A stretch of DNA of 64,000 nt, taken from NCBI RefSeq assembly GCF_002920615.1, contig NZ_PQSU01000025.1, positions 62,001 through 126,000 on the forward strand, given 5' to 3'. Each line of letters begins with the position of its first letter. Positions within the stretch are counted from its first letter, which is position 1. Made by a program: the position numbers and the translations under genes. The notes under the pieces were generated by a model. The model saw nothing but the letters and a program-made list of their open reading frames with translations, did no database searches and had not been told where the DNA came from. Of the stretch, positions 51,859 to 61,175 are shown one piece after another. Source of the DNA: Streptomyces sp. Ru62 (GTDB lineage Bacteria; Actinomycetota; Actinomycetes; Streptomycetales; Streptomycetaceae).

Positions 51859-52096
51859 GACTCCATCCTGCCGCAGCGATCCCCGCGCGGTACGACAGCC
51901 CCGGACGGCGGCCCCCGGTTTCGCCGGACCGGCGGGTGCCGTGGCGACGCCGTGGGGGCGGCTCCCGGACGTGATCGGCCGGGAGGCGGTCGACACGAAA
52001 CCCTCACCACCCCCGCTGATCGCCACCCCCTCGCCATGCCGCCTTCCCCGAAGGACACTCGTACGCAACGGAGTTGACGCCGGAGGGGGACGGGAC

Positions 52097-55000
52097 ATGC
52101 GGGACGGTCATCGGGCGGAGGCCGAGCGGCTGCTGGTGCGGGCCGTGGAGGAGGAGGTACGGCGGTCGGGCGGGCGGATCGACGGTCAGCTGCTGCTGTC
52201 ACGGGCGCGCGGCGCGCTGGACGCGATGGCGGGTGCGGCCGGCGAGGAGTACGAGGCCTACACCCGCGCACTGGACGAGGCGGAGGCCGGCCGGCTGACC
52301 TTCGGCCAGCGGTACGCGCGCGAAGGCGCCGGAACGGCCCTGCTCGTCGCGGCGGTCGCCGCCGTCGCCGCCGCCGTCGCCGACCTGGCCCTCGGCACCG
52401 GTACCGGCACGGCCCTCGGCGCGGGCGTCACCGCGGGCGCGGTGGGCGCCGCGGCGACGGTGGTGAAGGTGGCCGGGGCGCACCTTCCCGCCGCCCACCA
52501 CCGCGCGGGCGCGGCCGGCCAGCCCGGCGGCCCGGAGCAGCTGCGGTTGCAGTGGCTGACCGCGCTGGAGGTGCGGGGCATCCGCCCGTTCCTCGACCAG
52601 CAGCGGGTGCTCAGCGCCTCCACCGGCGCCAGGAAGAAGGGCGGCGGCCCGGCGCTGCGCGGCGCGGACAAGAGCGCGGCGGCCCGCAGGCGATCGGTGC
52701 TGGAGCAGTCCTTCGGGCAGCTCCCGGACGCCGACGGCCCGTTCGCGGGACGCCGGGCGGAGCTGGGGCGGATCAGACAGTGGGCGCAGGCGGCCCGTGC
52801 GGCCACCGAGACCCGGCCGACGCTGGTGGTGCTGCACGGCGAGCCCGGCTCCGGCCGGACCACGCTCGCGGTGCGCGCGGCGCACGAGCTGCGGGACCAC
52901 TTCCGGGGCGCGGTGGTGGTGGACCTGCGCGGCGACAACCGGGAGGAGGCGCCACTGTCCACCCGGGACGCCCTGCTGCACCTGCTCAACCGGCTTGGCG
53001 CGCCCCGCGAGCAGCTGCTGTTCCGGGAGCGGTCCTCCCCCGACCAGCAGGTCAAGCGGCTCGCCGAGCTGTACCACCGACATCTGACCGGACTGCCGGT
53101 GACGATCGTGCTGGACGACGCCTCGGATCCGGAGCAGGTGCGCGCCCTGGTACCGGAGCGGTCCGACAGCCTGGTGCTGGTGACCAGCCGGACCCCCCTC
53201 GACCTGCCCGCGGAGCTGGGCGCCTGGGTGCACGAGCTGCCGGTGCGGGCGCTGGACGCGGCGGGCGCCGAGGAGCTGCTGAGCGCGGCGGCCGAGGACG
53301 CGTCGGGGCCGTACGACGCCGACGCCGCCGACCGGGTCCGCGAGCTGTGCGGCGGGCTGCCGCTGGCGCTGCGGGTCGCTGGCTCGGCGCTGGGCCCGCG
53401 CTCACCCCGGCAGCTGGCCGCGGACCTGGGCGCGTACGGTCCGGTGGAGCCGGTGGAGCGGGCGCTGTGGCTGCGTTACACCGACCAGCCGGAGCCCACC
53501 CGCCGGCTGCTGCGCCGGCTCGCCCTGGCGGGCCGGGCCTCGCTGGGCGCGGCGGCGGCGGCCTCGCTGCTGGCCACCGACGAGGCCGAGGCGACCCGGC
53601 ATCTGGTGGAGCTCGCCCGGGCGGGCCTGATCGACCATGTCCGCGGCAGCCGCTACCGGCTGCACGACCTGGTGCGGGCCTTCGCGCACGCCCGGCTGCT
53701 GGACGAGGAGGACCCGGCCGAGCGGGCGGCGGCGCAGGAGCGGCTGATCGTGAACTACGCGGAGCTGGCCGACTCGGTGCTGCGCCTGGTCGACGGGAAC
53801 ATGTCGACGAGGTCGAACCAGTTCGGCTCGCACGGCTTCCCCTCGCTCGACGAGGCGCTGCGCTGGCTGGACGACGAGTCCAGCTTCATCACGGCGGCCC
53901 TGCGGCACGCGGAGGGCGTGGACCAGGCGGCCGTGCTGAACCTGCTGGGCGCGCTGTGCGACTACTGCCTGCTGCGCGGCGACCTGTACCGGCTCGGTGA
54001 GATCAGCGAGCTGGCGCAGTCGGTGGACCAGGGGCTGCTGGTGCGCTCGGTGCAGTGGCGTACCGGCATCGCGGCCCGGCAGCTCGGTGAGCTGGACAAG
54101 GCACGGACCACGCTGACCTCGGTCGTGGACCTGTACCGGGAGGCCCACCACGAGGCGGGGGCGGCCCGCGCCCTGACCTCACTGGGGATCACGCTGCACC
54201 ACCAGGGCAACCTCATCGAGGCGGCGGCCAGGCTCCAGGAGGCCCTGGATCTGCAGGCCGCGCCGGAGCTGGCGACGGACCGGGCGTGGACGATGCACGC
54301 GCTGGCGGCCGTCCAGCGGGACCGGGCCCGGCCGGCGGAGGCCCTGGACCTGCTCACCCGCTCCCTGGTCCTGCACCGCGAGGGCGGCTCGGTGCACGGC
54401 GAGGCCTGGGCGTACTTCCAGCTCGGCCAGCTCACCCTGCGGCTGGGGGACGTACCGCGCGCGGAGACGGAGCTGCGGGCGGCCCTGGAGCGGTACGGCA
54501 GGACGCAGGACGCCCGCGGCGAGGCGTGGGCGCTGACCCAGCTGGCCCGGGCGCGGCTGGTGGCCGGTGACGCCTCCGCGGCCGTGGAGAGCCTGCGCCA
54601 GGCGGTGCCCCGGCACCGCGAGAACGAGGACGCGCGCGGCGAGGCGTGGACGCTGTACTACCTGGGGCAGGCGCTGGAGGAGACCGGCGAGCTGGACCAG
54701 GCGGTGCGCGACCTGGAGCGGTCCCGGACGATGTTCTCCCGGATACGGGACGTGTACGGCCTGGCCTGCGCCCGGCACCACTCGGCGCGGGCGACCCGGG
54801 ACCAGCGGGCCGCGCAGACCGGCTCGCTGCGCAACTCGGGTTTCGCCCGTCAGCTCCTGGTGGACGCGCGCGCCGACTTCCAGCGGATCGGCGTCGCCCA
54901 CGGCGAGGCGTGGACCTGCCTGGAGCTGGCGGTGGTGGACGCGGGCAACGCGCGGACGCAGCAGGCGCTGGCGCTGTGCGACGAGGCGCTCACCCTGTTC

Positions 55001-55303
55001 ACCTCCTACGGCGACCGGCGCGGCGAGGACTGGGCCCGCTTCCTGCGCTGCACCCTGCTGCCGTACGCGGCGCCGGGCGGGGTGGAAGTGGGCACGGCCG
55101 TCGCCCAGGAGGAGCTGGCCCAGCTGACCCGCGCCTCGCATCCGCTGCGGGACGGGAAGCTGGAGGACTACGTCCCGGCGTACGCCCTGCTGCTGGAGCG
55201 GGGTGTCCGGCTGGAGGACGGCTGGCAGGCCTGGCGGCTGCGCATGACTCCGGACCGCCACGCCCGGGAGGTGATGGGGGTGGCGGTGCCGGAGGGACGC
55301 TGA
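52097..55303 (+). CDS. Membrane-anchored NB-ARC (STAND) NTPase with TPR sensor
   Basis: A 1068-residue signalling NTPase. ATG at 52097 follows GGAGGGGG. Residues 1-75 are helical and charged. Residues 78-127 are two Ala/Val/Gly-rich membrane segments. Residues 215-500 form the NB-ARC: Walker A HGEPGSGRTTL (247-257), VTIVLDDAS (Walker B), VLVTSRTPL (sensor) and GGLPLALRVAGSAL. Winged-helix elements lead to about 13 TPR-like repeats (600-1000; RGEAWALTQLARARL, RGEAWTLYYLGQALEE). It resembles AfsR without the DNA-binding SARP domain, so it is likely a membrane sensor that oligomerises on ligand binding. Its stop is 10 bases from the convergent small gene. Confidence 0.88.
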   Translation: MRDGHRAEAERLLVRAVEEEVRRSGGRIDGQLLLSRARGALDAMAGAAGEEYEAYTRALDEAEAGRLTFGQRYAREGAGTALLVAAVAAVAAAVADLALGTGTGTALGAGVTAGAVGAAATVVKVAGAHLPAAHHRAGAAGQPGGPEQLRLQWLTALEVRGIRPFLDQQRVLSASTGARKKGGGPALRGADKSAAARRRSVLEQSFGQLPDADGPFAGRRAELGRIRQWAQAARAATETRPTLVVLHGEPGSGRTTLAVRAAHELRDHFRGAVVVDLRGDNREEAPLSTRDALLHLLNRLGAPREQLLFRERSSPDQQVKRLAELYHRHLTGLPVTIVLDDASDPEQVRALVPERSDSLVLVTSRTPLDLPAELGAWVHELPVRALDAAGAEELLSAAAEDASGPYDADAADRVRELCGGLPLALRVAGSALGPRSPRQLAADLGAYGPVEPVERALWLRYTDQPEPTRRLLRRLALAGRASLGAAAAASLLATDEAEATRHLVELARAGLIDHVRGSRYRLHDLVRAFAHARLLDEEDPAERAAAQERLIVNYAELADSVLRLVDGNMSTRSNQFGSHGFPSLDEALRWLDDESSFITAALRHAEGVDQAAVLNLLGALCDYCLLRGDLYRLGEISELAQSVDQGLLVRSVQWRTGIAARQLGELDKARTTLTSVVDLYREAHHEAGAARALTSLGITLHHQGNLIEAAARLQEALDLQAAPELATDRAWTMHALAAVQRDRARPAEALDLLTRSLVLHREGGSVHGEAWAYFQLGQLTLRLGDVPRAETELRAALERYGRTQDARGEAWALTQLARARLVAGDASAAVESLRQAVPRHRENEDARGEAWTLYYLGQALEETGELDQAVRDLERSRTMFSRIRDVYGLACARHHSARATRDQRAAQTGSLRNSGFARQLLVDARADFQRIGVAHGEAWTCLELAVVDAGNARTQQALALCDEALTLFTSYGDRRGEDWARFLRCTLLPYAAPGGVEVGTAVAQEELAQLTRASHPLRDGKLEDYVPAYALLLERGVRLEDGWQAWRLRMTPDRHAREVMGVAVPEGR

Positions 55304-55313
55304 CCCGGGCGGG

Positions 55314-55553
55314 TCAGCGCTGCTGGGCCGTGGAGTCGGCCGGTTCGCGGCTCTTGTCCGCGTCGGCGTCCGGGGACTCCTTGAAGTCGACCTTCTGCAT
55401 GTGCTTGTTCATCGACTTCATCAGGCCCCACACGGCCACGGCCATCACCGCGAAGACGATGAAGCCGAGGACGCCGGGGGTGACCTTGTTCTCGTCCACC
55501 TCCTTGGCGAGGGGGACGAGATGCGTCACTGCCAGGCTCACGCTTGCGCTCAT
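55314..55553 (-). CDS. Small single-pass membrane protein after mca
   Basis: A 79-residue protein. One membrane helix (VLGFIVFAVMAVAVWGLM) precedes a charged tail beginning KSMNKHMQKVDFKE. ATG at 55553 lies two bases after the mca stop; an in-frame ATG at 55562 overlapping mca is possible. Position directly after mca is a conserved streptomycete pattern from memory. Function unknown. Confidence 0.75.
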   Translation of the reverse strand: MSASVSLAVTHLVPLAKEVDENKVTPGVLGFIVFAVMAVAVWGLMKSMNKHMQKVDFKESPDADADKSREPADSTAQQR

Positions 55554-55554
55554 G

Positions 55555-56436
55555 TCAGGCATTGTCCCGGATGCCCGCGAAGAGGTCGTCCTCGGGGAGG
55601 GAGGTATCGACGAGAGACTTCGCCAGCTCGTACTCCTCCGTCGGCCAGACCTCCTTCTGGAGCTCCAGCGGCACCTTGAACCAGCCGCCGTCCGGATCGA
55701 TCTGCGTGGCGTGGGCGATCAGCGCCTTGTCGCGGATCTCGAAGAAGTCCGCGCACGGGATGTGCGTGGTCAGGGTGCGCTCGGTGCGCTCCATCTCGTT
55801 CCACCGCTTGAGCCACTCCCCGTACGGCGACTCCAGGCCGCGGTCGAGCATAGCCTGGTGCAGCGCCTCGGTGCGGGGACGGTTGAAGCCCTGGTTGTAG
55901 TAGAGCTTCAGCGGCTGGTAGGCGGGGCCGAACTCGGTCTCGGGGTACTTCTCGGTGTCCGCCGCGCCCTCGAACGCCACCATGGAGATCTTGTGGGTCA
56001 TGATGTGGTCGGGGTGCGGGTAGCCGCCGTTCTCGTCGTAGGTGGTGATCACCTGCGGGCGGAAGGAACGGATCTGCTTCACCAGCTCACCGGCCGCCTT
56101 GTCGACGTCCTCCAGGGCGAAGCAGCCCTGGGGCAGCGGCGGCAGCGGGTCGCCCTCCGGCAGACCGGAGTCGACGAAGCCGAGCCACTCCTGCTTGACG
56201 CCGAGGATCTCCCGGGCCTCGTCCATCTCCTTGCGGCGCACCTCGTGGATGTGCTCCTCGATGTAGGCGTCGCCCTGGAGCTTCGGATTGAGGATGGACC
56301 CGCGCTCTCCGCCGGTGCAGGTCACCACCAGCACGTCCACCCCCTCGGACACGTACTTCGCCATGGTGGCCGCGCCCTTGCTCGACTCGTCGTCGGGGTG
56401 CGCGTGAACGGCCATCAGTCGTAGCTGGTCAGTCAA
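55555..56436 (-). CDS. mca: Mycothiol S-conjugate amidase
   Basis: A 293-residue zinc amidase of the LmbE/MshB fold. It cuts mycothiol S-conjugates into glucosaminyl-inositol and a mercapturic acid for export, detoxifying electrophiles and drugs. The zinc ligands are in AVHAHPDDE (H13, D16) and PHPDHIMTHK (H144). The Mca-specific VTCTGGERGSILN is present. The start is TTG at 56436, with GAGGA 7-8 bases upstream. Full length; divergent to the DUF4307 gene. Confidence 0.95.
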   Translation of the reverse strand: MTDQLRLMAVHAHPDDESSKGAATMAKYVSEGVDVLVVTCTGGERGSILNPKLQGDAYIEEHIHEVRRKEMDEAREILGVKQEWLGFVDSGLPEGDPLPPLPQGCFALEDVDKAAGELVKQIRSFRPQVITTYDENGGYPHPDHIMTHKISMVAFEGAADTEKYPETEFGPAYQPLKLYYNQGFNRPRTEALHQAMLDRGLESPYGEWLKRWNEMERTERTLTTHIPCADFFEIRDKALIAHATQIDPDGGWFKVPLELQKEVWPTEEYELAKSLVDTSLPEDDLFAGIRDNA

Positions 56437-56537
56437 GACTCAATCCTCGGTAAGTCGGCGCCCCGCGTCTGCGGCGCGATCGGCGGCTTCTATAGTGACC
56501 GAATCGGGGGGCGAATAATTCCGCGGAGAGGACGATC

Positions 56538-56936
56538 ATGAGTACCGCGAGCACGCAGCTGCCCGAGGGCCGCTACGGCCGTTCCTCGGATCAGCGCGCC
56601 GACCGCAAGCTCAGGATCGCCGGTTCGGTGCTGGGCACGGCCCTGCTCGCACTGATCGGCTACTTCGCCTACCACTACGTCGCGCAGAACGAGATCAGCG
56701 CCGAGGTCATCACCTTCCAGGCCTCCGACGACGCGGTCCAGGTGCATCTGGAGGTCCGCAAGGACGCCGGCTCCACCGGCTACTGCACCCTGCGCTCCCA
56801 GTCGGCCGACGGCGCCGAGGTGGGCCGCGCGGACTTCCGCTTCTCCGGGTCGGCCACCCGGATCGACAAGGTCGTCACGCTCCGTACGACGGCGCAGGGG
56901 ACGACGGCCGAGCTGCTGGGCTGCCACGCCGACTGA
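56538..56936 (+). CDS. DUF4307 membrane-anchored protein
   Basis: A 132-residue protein with the DUF4307 layout: cytoplasmic N-terminus (LPEGRYGRSSDQRADRKL), one helix (IAGSVLGTALLALIGYFAYHY) and an outside beta domain ending TTAELLGCHAD, with two cysteines (GYCTL and GCH). ATG at 56538 follows GAGAGGA. Always found next to mca/greA in actinobacteria, from memory. Function unknown. Confidence 0.9.
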   Translation: MSTASTQLPEGRYGRSSDQRADRKLRIAGSVLGTALLALIGYFAYHYVAQNEISAEVITFQASDDAVQVHLEVRKDAGSTGYCTLRSQSADGAEVGRADFRFSGSATRIDKVVTLRTTAQGTTAELLGCHAD

Positions 56937-57136
56937 CACCCTGCGGACACGCGCGGGCACGCTCCGGGTTCACCCGGAATGCGTAGGCCCTGACCTGCGT
57001 TGATGTCATTCTGATGGCTTATGTCCTCCCCCTTCCGGCGTTGAATTGTTAGGCTCGTGGTTTCGCCCATCCATGAGGGAACATTCTTCTGGGTAGGGCG
57101 ATGCTTTGTATTCCCAGTACCGACGAGGAGCACCCT

Positions 57137-57634
57137 GTGACCCAGACCAGCGAGAACGTCACCTGGCTGACCCAGGAGGCGTACAACAAGCTCAAGGACG
57201 AGCTTGAGTACCTTACTGGTCCTGCGCGCACGGAGATCGCCGCCAAGATCGCGGCCGCGCGCGAGGAGGGCGACCTGCGCGAGAACGGCGGGTACCACGC
57301 GGCCAAGGAGGAGCAGGGCAAGCAGGAGCTGCGTGTGCGCCAGCTGACCCAGCTCCTTGAGAACGCCAAGGTCGGCGAGCCGCCCGCCGCGGACGGCGTT
57401 GTCGCGCCCGGCATGGTCGTCACGATCGCCTTCGACGGTGACGAGGACGACACGCTGACGTTCCTGCTCGCCTCGCGCGAGTACGCGAGCGCCGAGATCG
57501 AGACCTACTCGCCGCAGTCCCCGCTCGGCGCGGGCGTCATCGGCCACAAGGTCGGCGAGGACGCGGAGTACGAGCTGCCGAACGGCAAGAAGGCCTCGGT
57601 CCGGATCCTGAAGGCCGAGCCGTACACCGGCTGA
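57137..57634 (+). CDS. greA: Transcription elongation factor GreA
   Basis: A 165-residue GreA. The N-terminal coiled coil (1-75) has WLTQEAYNKLKDELEYL and the acidic tip AREEGDLRENGGYHAAKEEQG, which enters the RNA polymerase channel and stimulates cleavage of backtracked RNA. The C-terminal FKBP-like domain has SPLGAGVIGHKVGED. GTG at 57137 (VTQTSENV) has GAGGAG six bases upstream and is the usual actinobacterial start. A strong hairpin follows. Confidence 0.96.
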   Translation: MTQTSENVTWLTQEAYNKLKDELEYLTGPARTEIAAKIAAAREEGDLRENGGYHAAKEEQGKQELRVRQLTQLLENAKVGEPPAADGVVAPGMVVTIAFDGDEDDTLTFLLASREYASAEIETYSPQSPLGAGVIGHKVGEDAEYELPNGKKASVRILKAEPYTG

Positions 57635-57657
57635 TCCCGGCCCCCTGGTTGACTTCC

Positions 57658-57689
57658 GGCCCCCGGCGCCCTCAGGGTCGCCGGGGGCC
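57658..57689. terminator. Bidirectional terminator between greA and the ABC operon
   Basis: GGCCCCCGGCG, a 10-base loop that itself can pair (CCCTCAGGG), CGCCGGGGGCC then TTGTCTT. An 11-pair perfect stem, 23 bases after the greA stop and 52 bases before the convergent permease stop; probably used from both sides. Confidence 0.8.
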
Positions 57690-57741
57690 TTGTCTTGCCC
57701 CGGGTCCGTCGCACGGGCCCGTGTCCGCCGCCGTCGTGCTG

Positions 57742-58593
57742 TCAGGCGGTCGCGGAGCGGTACTTGCGCACCGCGAGGGTGCGGAAGACCAGAATGATCA
57801 CGACCGACCAGATCAGCGAGGCCAGGACCGGGTGCTGCATGGGCCAGGCGTCCGGTGTCCGGAAGCCCGGGGGGAGGTTGCCGAACAGCTCGCGGCAGGC
57901 CTGCACGGTGGCGCTGAACGGGTTCCACTCCGCTATGTGCCGCAGGAAGGCCGGCATCTGGTTGGCGTCCACGAACGCGTTCGAGATGAACGTCAGCGGA
58001 AACAGCCAGATCAGGCCGCCCGAGGTCGCCGCCTCCGGGGTGCGCACGGACAGGCCGATGAGCGCGCCGATCCATGAGAACGCGTATCCGAGCAGCAGGA
58101 ACAGGGCGAATCCGGCGAGCACCTTGCCCAGGTTCTCGTGCGTGCGCCAGCCGACCAGCACGGCGACGACCGCGAGGACGAGCAGGGTCAGCGCCGTCTG
58201 GACCAGGTCGGCGAGGGTGCGCCCGGTCAGCACTGCGCCGCGCGCCATGGGCAGGGAGCGGAACCGGTCGATGAGGCCCTTGTGCATGTCGTCGGCGATG
58301 CCCGCGCCGGCGCCCGCCGTGGCGAACGTGACGGTCTGGGCGAAGATGCCGGCCATCAGGAACTCGCGGTAGGCCTGCGTGGAGTTGGACGAGCCGACCT
58401 GGATCGAGCCGCCGAACACGTAGGTGAACAGCACCACGAACATGATGGGCTGGATCAGCCCGAAGATCAGCATCTCAGGGATCCGGCCCATGCGGATCAG
58501 GTTCCGGCGGGCGATGACCAGGGAGTCCCGGACGGATCTGCCCACGGGGTTGCCGGGCGCCGCGACGGGCGCGGTCTCGGTGACGGCACTCAT
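57742..58593 (-). CDS. ABC-2 type exporter permease (DrrB-like)
   Basis: A 283-residue permease with six membrane segments. It has IARRNLIRMGRIPEMLIFGLIQPIMFVVLF, split near the second segment, and the family's GIADDMHKGLIDRFRSLPMAR connector before segment 3, typical of DrrB. ATG at 58593 overlaps the ATPase stop (ATGA) and follows AAGGAGG. With the ATPase it forms a drug or lipid exporter. Confidence 0.93.
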   Translation of the reverse strand: MSAVTETAPVAAPGNPVGRSVRDSLVIARRNLIRMGRIPEMLIFGLIQPIMFVVLFTYVFGGSIQVGSSNSTQAYREFLMAGIFAQTVTFATAGAGAGIADDMHKGLIDRFRSLPMARGAVLTGRTLADLVQTALTLLVLAVVAVLVGWRTHENLGKVLAGFALFLLLGYAFSWIGALIGLSVRTPEAATSGGLIWLFPLTFISNAFVDANQMPAFLRHIAEWNPFSATVQACRELFGNLPPGFRTPDAWPMQHPVLASLIWSVVIILVFRTLAVRKYRSATA

Positions 58594-59573
58594 TTCACGG
58601 CCTCCTTGCCGTTGCGCTCGTCCTGCTCGGCGCTCTCCGCCGCGTGTCCGGTCAGGGACAGGAAGACGTCGTCGAGGGTGGGGCGGCGCAGCCCGACGTC
58701 GTCCATCTCGATCCCGCGCGAGTCCAGCTCCCGGATGACCTCGGCGAGCAGCTTGGCGCCGCCGGTGACGGGCACCGTGAGCTTGCGGGTGTGCTCCTCG
58801 ACCGTGGTCTCGCCCTTGCCGAAGCCGCGCAGCACCTCCGCGGCGGCGGCCATCTCCTCCCGCTCGTGCACCACGACCTCGACGCGCTCGCCGCCGGTGC
58901 GGGCCTTGAGCTGGTCGGAGGTGCCCTTGGCGATGACCCGGCCGTGGTCGACGACCGCGATGTCGTGGGCCAGGTGGTCGGCCTCTTCCAGGTACTGCGT
59001 GGTGAGCAGCAGCGTCGTACCACCGGAGACGAGCTGTTTGATGACCTCCCACAGCTGCTGGCGGTTGCGCGGGTCGAGGCCCGTCGTCGGTTCGTCCATG
59101 AACATCACCGGCGGCGAGACCACGAGGGCCGCGGCGAGGTCCAACCGGCGGCGCATGCCTCCGGAGTAGGTCTTGGCGGGGCGGTCGGCGGCGTCCGCGA
59201 GGTGGAACTGCTCCAGCAGTTCCGTCGCGCGCGCCTTGGCCGCCTTCGCCCGCATCTGGTACAGCTGCCCGACCATCTGCAGGTTCTCCCGGCCGGTCAG
59301 GTACTCGTCGACCGCCGCGAACTGGCCGGACAGGCCGATGGAGCGGCGCACGGCGTCGGGGTGCCGCAGCACGTCCACGCCGGCGACCACCGCCTTGCCG
59401 CTGTCGGGGCGCAGCAGGGTCGTCAGGCAACGGACGGCCGTCGTCTTGCCGGCGCCGTTCGGCCCGAGGAGGCCGAGGACCGTGCCCTCGGGCACATCGA
59501 GGTCGACGCCGTCCAGTGCCTTGACGTCACCGAAGGTCTTCACCAGGCCTTCGGCATAGATGGCACCTGGCAT
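58590..59573 (-). CDS. DrrA-type ABC exporter ATP-binding protein
   Basis: A 327-residue ATPase. Walker A GPNGAGKTTAV (~46), signature YSGGMRRRLDLAAAL (~147), Walker B PVMFMDEPTTGLDP, then the TTQYLEEAD switch. The C-terminal DUF4162 (~240-310) is the DrrA regulatory tail. ATG at 59573 (MPGAIYAEG) is preferred; the frame continues upstream but looks unlike coding sequence and contains the promoter. Substrate not known; daunorubicin-type resistance is the family reference. Confidence 0.93.
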   Translation of the reverse strand: MPGAIYAEGLVKTFGDVKALDGVDLDVPEGTVLGLLGPNGAGKTTAVRCLTTLLRPDSGKAVVAGVDVLRHPDAVRRSIGLSGQFAAVDEYLTGRENLQMVGQLYQMRAKAAKARATELLEQFHLADAADRPAKTYSGGMRRRLDLAAALVVSPPVMFMDEPTTGLDPRNRQQLWEVIKQLVSGGTTLLLTTQYLEEADHLAHDIAVVDHGRVIAKGTSDQLKARTGGERVEVVVHEREEMAAAAEVLRGFGKGETTVEEHTRKLTVPVTGGAKLLAEVIRELDSRGIEMDDVGLRRPTLDDVFLSLTGHAAESAEQDERNGKEAVK

Positions 59574-59727
59574 ATGTGTCTCCACGTCGTCGGGGATTTC
59601 GGGGACGGATTCTTCGCAAAGGCTAGGTATGTTCACCCGGCCCTGCCCGTGGTTTTCGCGGATGCGGACGCCGGTGCGCACGGGTCCCGTGCACCTGCGG
59701 GCAGGCCGGTCGGCGACCACACGAGAC

Positions 59728-59761
59728 ACCATAACGCGATGTATCGCGTCTCTCAAGAGAC
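59728..59761 (-). promoter_or_regulatory. ABC-operon promoter with palindromic operator in its spacer
   Basis: On the minus strand: TTGAGA (59756-59751), a 17-base spacer and TATGGT (59733-59728). The spacer holds ACGCGAT-AC-ATCGCGT, a perfect inverted repeat (59734-59749). A second, GTCTCT-CA-AGAGAC (59748-59761), covers the -35. Such placement gives tight repression by a TetR/PadR-type dimer. No such regulator is adjacent; transcription would give a ~150-base leader. Confidence 0.7.
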
Positions 59762-59801
59762 TTCGCTCGAACGGGTGGCGGCCCTGGATGGCCGCCGCGG
59801 G

Positions 59802-61031
59802 TCAGGCCATGACGGTGTAGCCGGCGTCCCGCAGGGCCCGGCCGACCTCGGCGCAGTGCGCCGGGCCCTTCGTCTCCAGGTGCAGCTCCACGTCGGCCTC
59901 CGTCAGACCGAGCCGGGGACCGGTGCGGACGTGGCTGACGTCGAGGACGTTGACGTCGAGCGCCGACAGCACCCCGAGCAGCGTGGCGAGCGCGCCCGGC
60001 CGGTCCGTCAGCCGCAGCCGGACGGCCAGGTAACGGCCCTGCGCGGCCATGCCGTGCCGCAGCACCCGCTGCATCAGCACCGGGTCGACGTTGCCGCCGG
60101 AGAGCACCGCGACGACCGGGCCGTCGAAGGCGTCCGGCGCGGCCAGCAGCGCCGCCACCGGGCTCGCCCCGGCCGGCTCCACGACCAGCTTGGCCCGCTC
60201 CAGGCAGAGCAGCAGCGCCGCCGACAACTGGTCCTCGCTGACCGTGCGCACCTCGTCGACCAGCTCGTCGACGATCCCGAACGGCACCACGCCGGGCCGT
60301 CCCACCTTGATGCCGTCCGCCATCGTCGCCGGGTTCAGCAACGACACCGGGTGCCCGGCCGCCAGCGAGGGCGGGTAGCAAGCGGCTCCCTCCGCCTGCA
60401 CGCCGACGATCCGCACGTCCGGCCGCAGCGCCTTCACCCCCACCGCGATGCCCGCCGCGAGCCCGCCGCCGCCCATGCCGACGGCGATCGTGCGGACCTC
60501 CGGGCACTGCTCCAGGATCTCCAGGCCGACCGTGCCCTGGCCGGCGATCACGTCCGGGTGGTCGAAGGGGTGGATGAACACGGCGCCGGTCTCGGCGGCG
60601 TACTCCTGGGCGGCGGCCAGCGTCTCGTCGACCACCTGGCCGTGCAGGCGCACCTCGGCGCCGTAGTCCCGGGTCGCGCTGATCTTCGGCAGCGGCGCGC
60701 CCTTGGGCATGAACACCGTCGCGTGCACACCGAGCAGGGAGGAGGCCAGCGCGACGCCCTGCGCGTGGTTGCCGGCGCTCGCGGCCACCACGCCGGCCGC
60801 CCGCTCCTCCGGCAGCAGCCCGGCGATCCGCACATAGGCGCCGCGCAGCTTGAACGAGCCGGTCCGCTGGAGGTTCTCGCACTTCAGGTGCACGGGGGCG
60901 CCGACCAGCTGGGACAGGTGCCGGCTGCCCTCCATCGCGGTCACCCGGGCCACCCCCGAGAGCATCTTCTGGGCGCCGCGCACATCGTCGAGGGTCACGG
61001 AGCGCAAGGAGTCAGCCGTGCGGTAGCTCAT
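59802..61031 (-). CDS. ilvA: Threonine dehydratase (ammonia-lyase)
   Basis: A 409-residue PLP enzyme converting L-threonine to 2-oxobutyrate and ammonia, the first step of isoleucine synthesis (or catabolic). PLP lysine in ENLQRTGSFKLRGAY; SAGNHAQGVALAS; GMGGGGLAAGIAVG binds the phosphate. A single ACT domain (~330-409; YLAVRLRLTDRPGALATLLG) closes the chain, shorter than the two-ACT-like tail of enteric biosynthetic IlvA. ATG at 61031. It is divergent to the MarR gene. Confidence 0.93.
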   Translation of the reverse strand: MSYRTADSLRSVTLDDVRGAQKMLSGVARVTAMEGSRHLSQLVGAPVHLKCENLQRTGSFKLRGAYVRIAGLLPEERAAGVVAASAGNHAQGVALASSLLGVHATVFMPKGAPLPKISATRDYGAEVRLHGQVVDETLAAAQEYAAETGAVFIHPFDHPDVIAGQGTVGLEILEQCPEVRTIAVGMGGGGLAAGIAVGVKALRPDVRIVGVQAEGAACYPPSLAAGHPVSLLNPATMADGIKVGRPGVVPFGIVDELVDEVRTVSEDQLSAALLLCLERAKLVVEPAGASPVAALLAAPDAFDGPVVAVLSGGNVDPVLMQRVLRHGMAAQGRYLAVRLRLTDRPGALATLLGVLSALDVNVLDVSHVRTGPRLGLTEADVELHLETKGPAHCAEVGRALRDAGYTVMA

Positions 61032-61175
61032 GACTCCAGCATCGCAGTTCACGTTCGCGCAGGGCGGGTGTGACCAAGCAGCGAGACCGGTTCGTGCAGC
61101 GCTGGTACGGCTCGGCGCCGGGCCGCGTACCCTGTCCCCCAACCCAGCAGCCCTTCATGAAGCGAGCCTCCGGCC

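Noticed and set aside
51662..52096. N-terminal extension of the STAND protein
   Set aside because: It is antisense to the DUF255 gene and lacks structure; a ribosome site precedes the ATG at 52097.
51859..52098. An 80-residue N-terminal extension of the DUF255 protein
   Set aside because: The extension is Pro/Arg/Gly-rich and the family begins at MPNRLAHETSPYLLQ.
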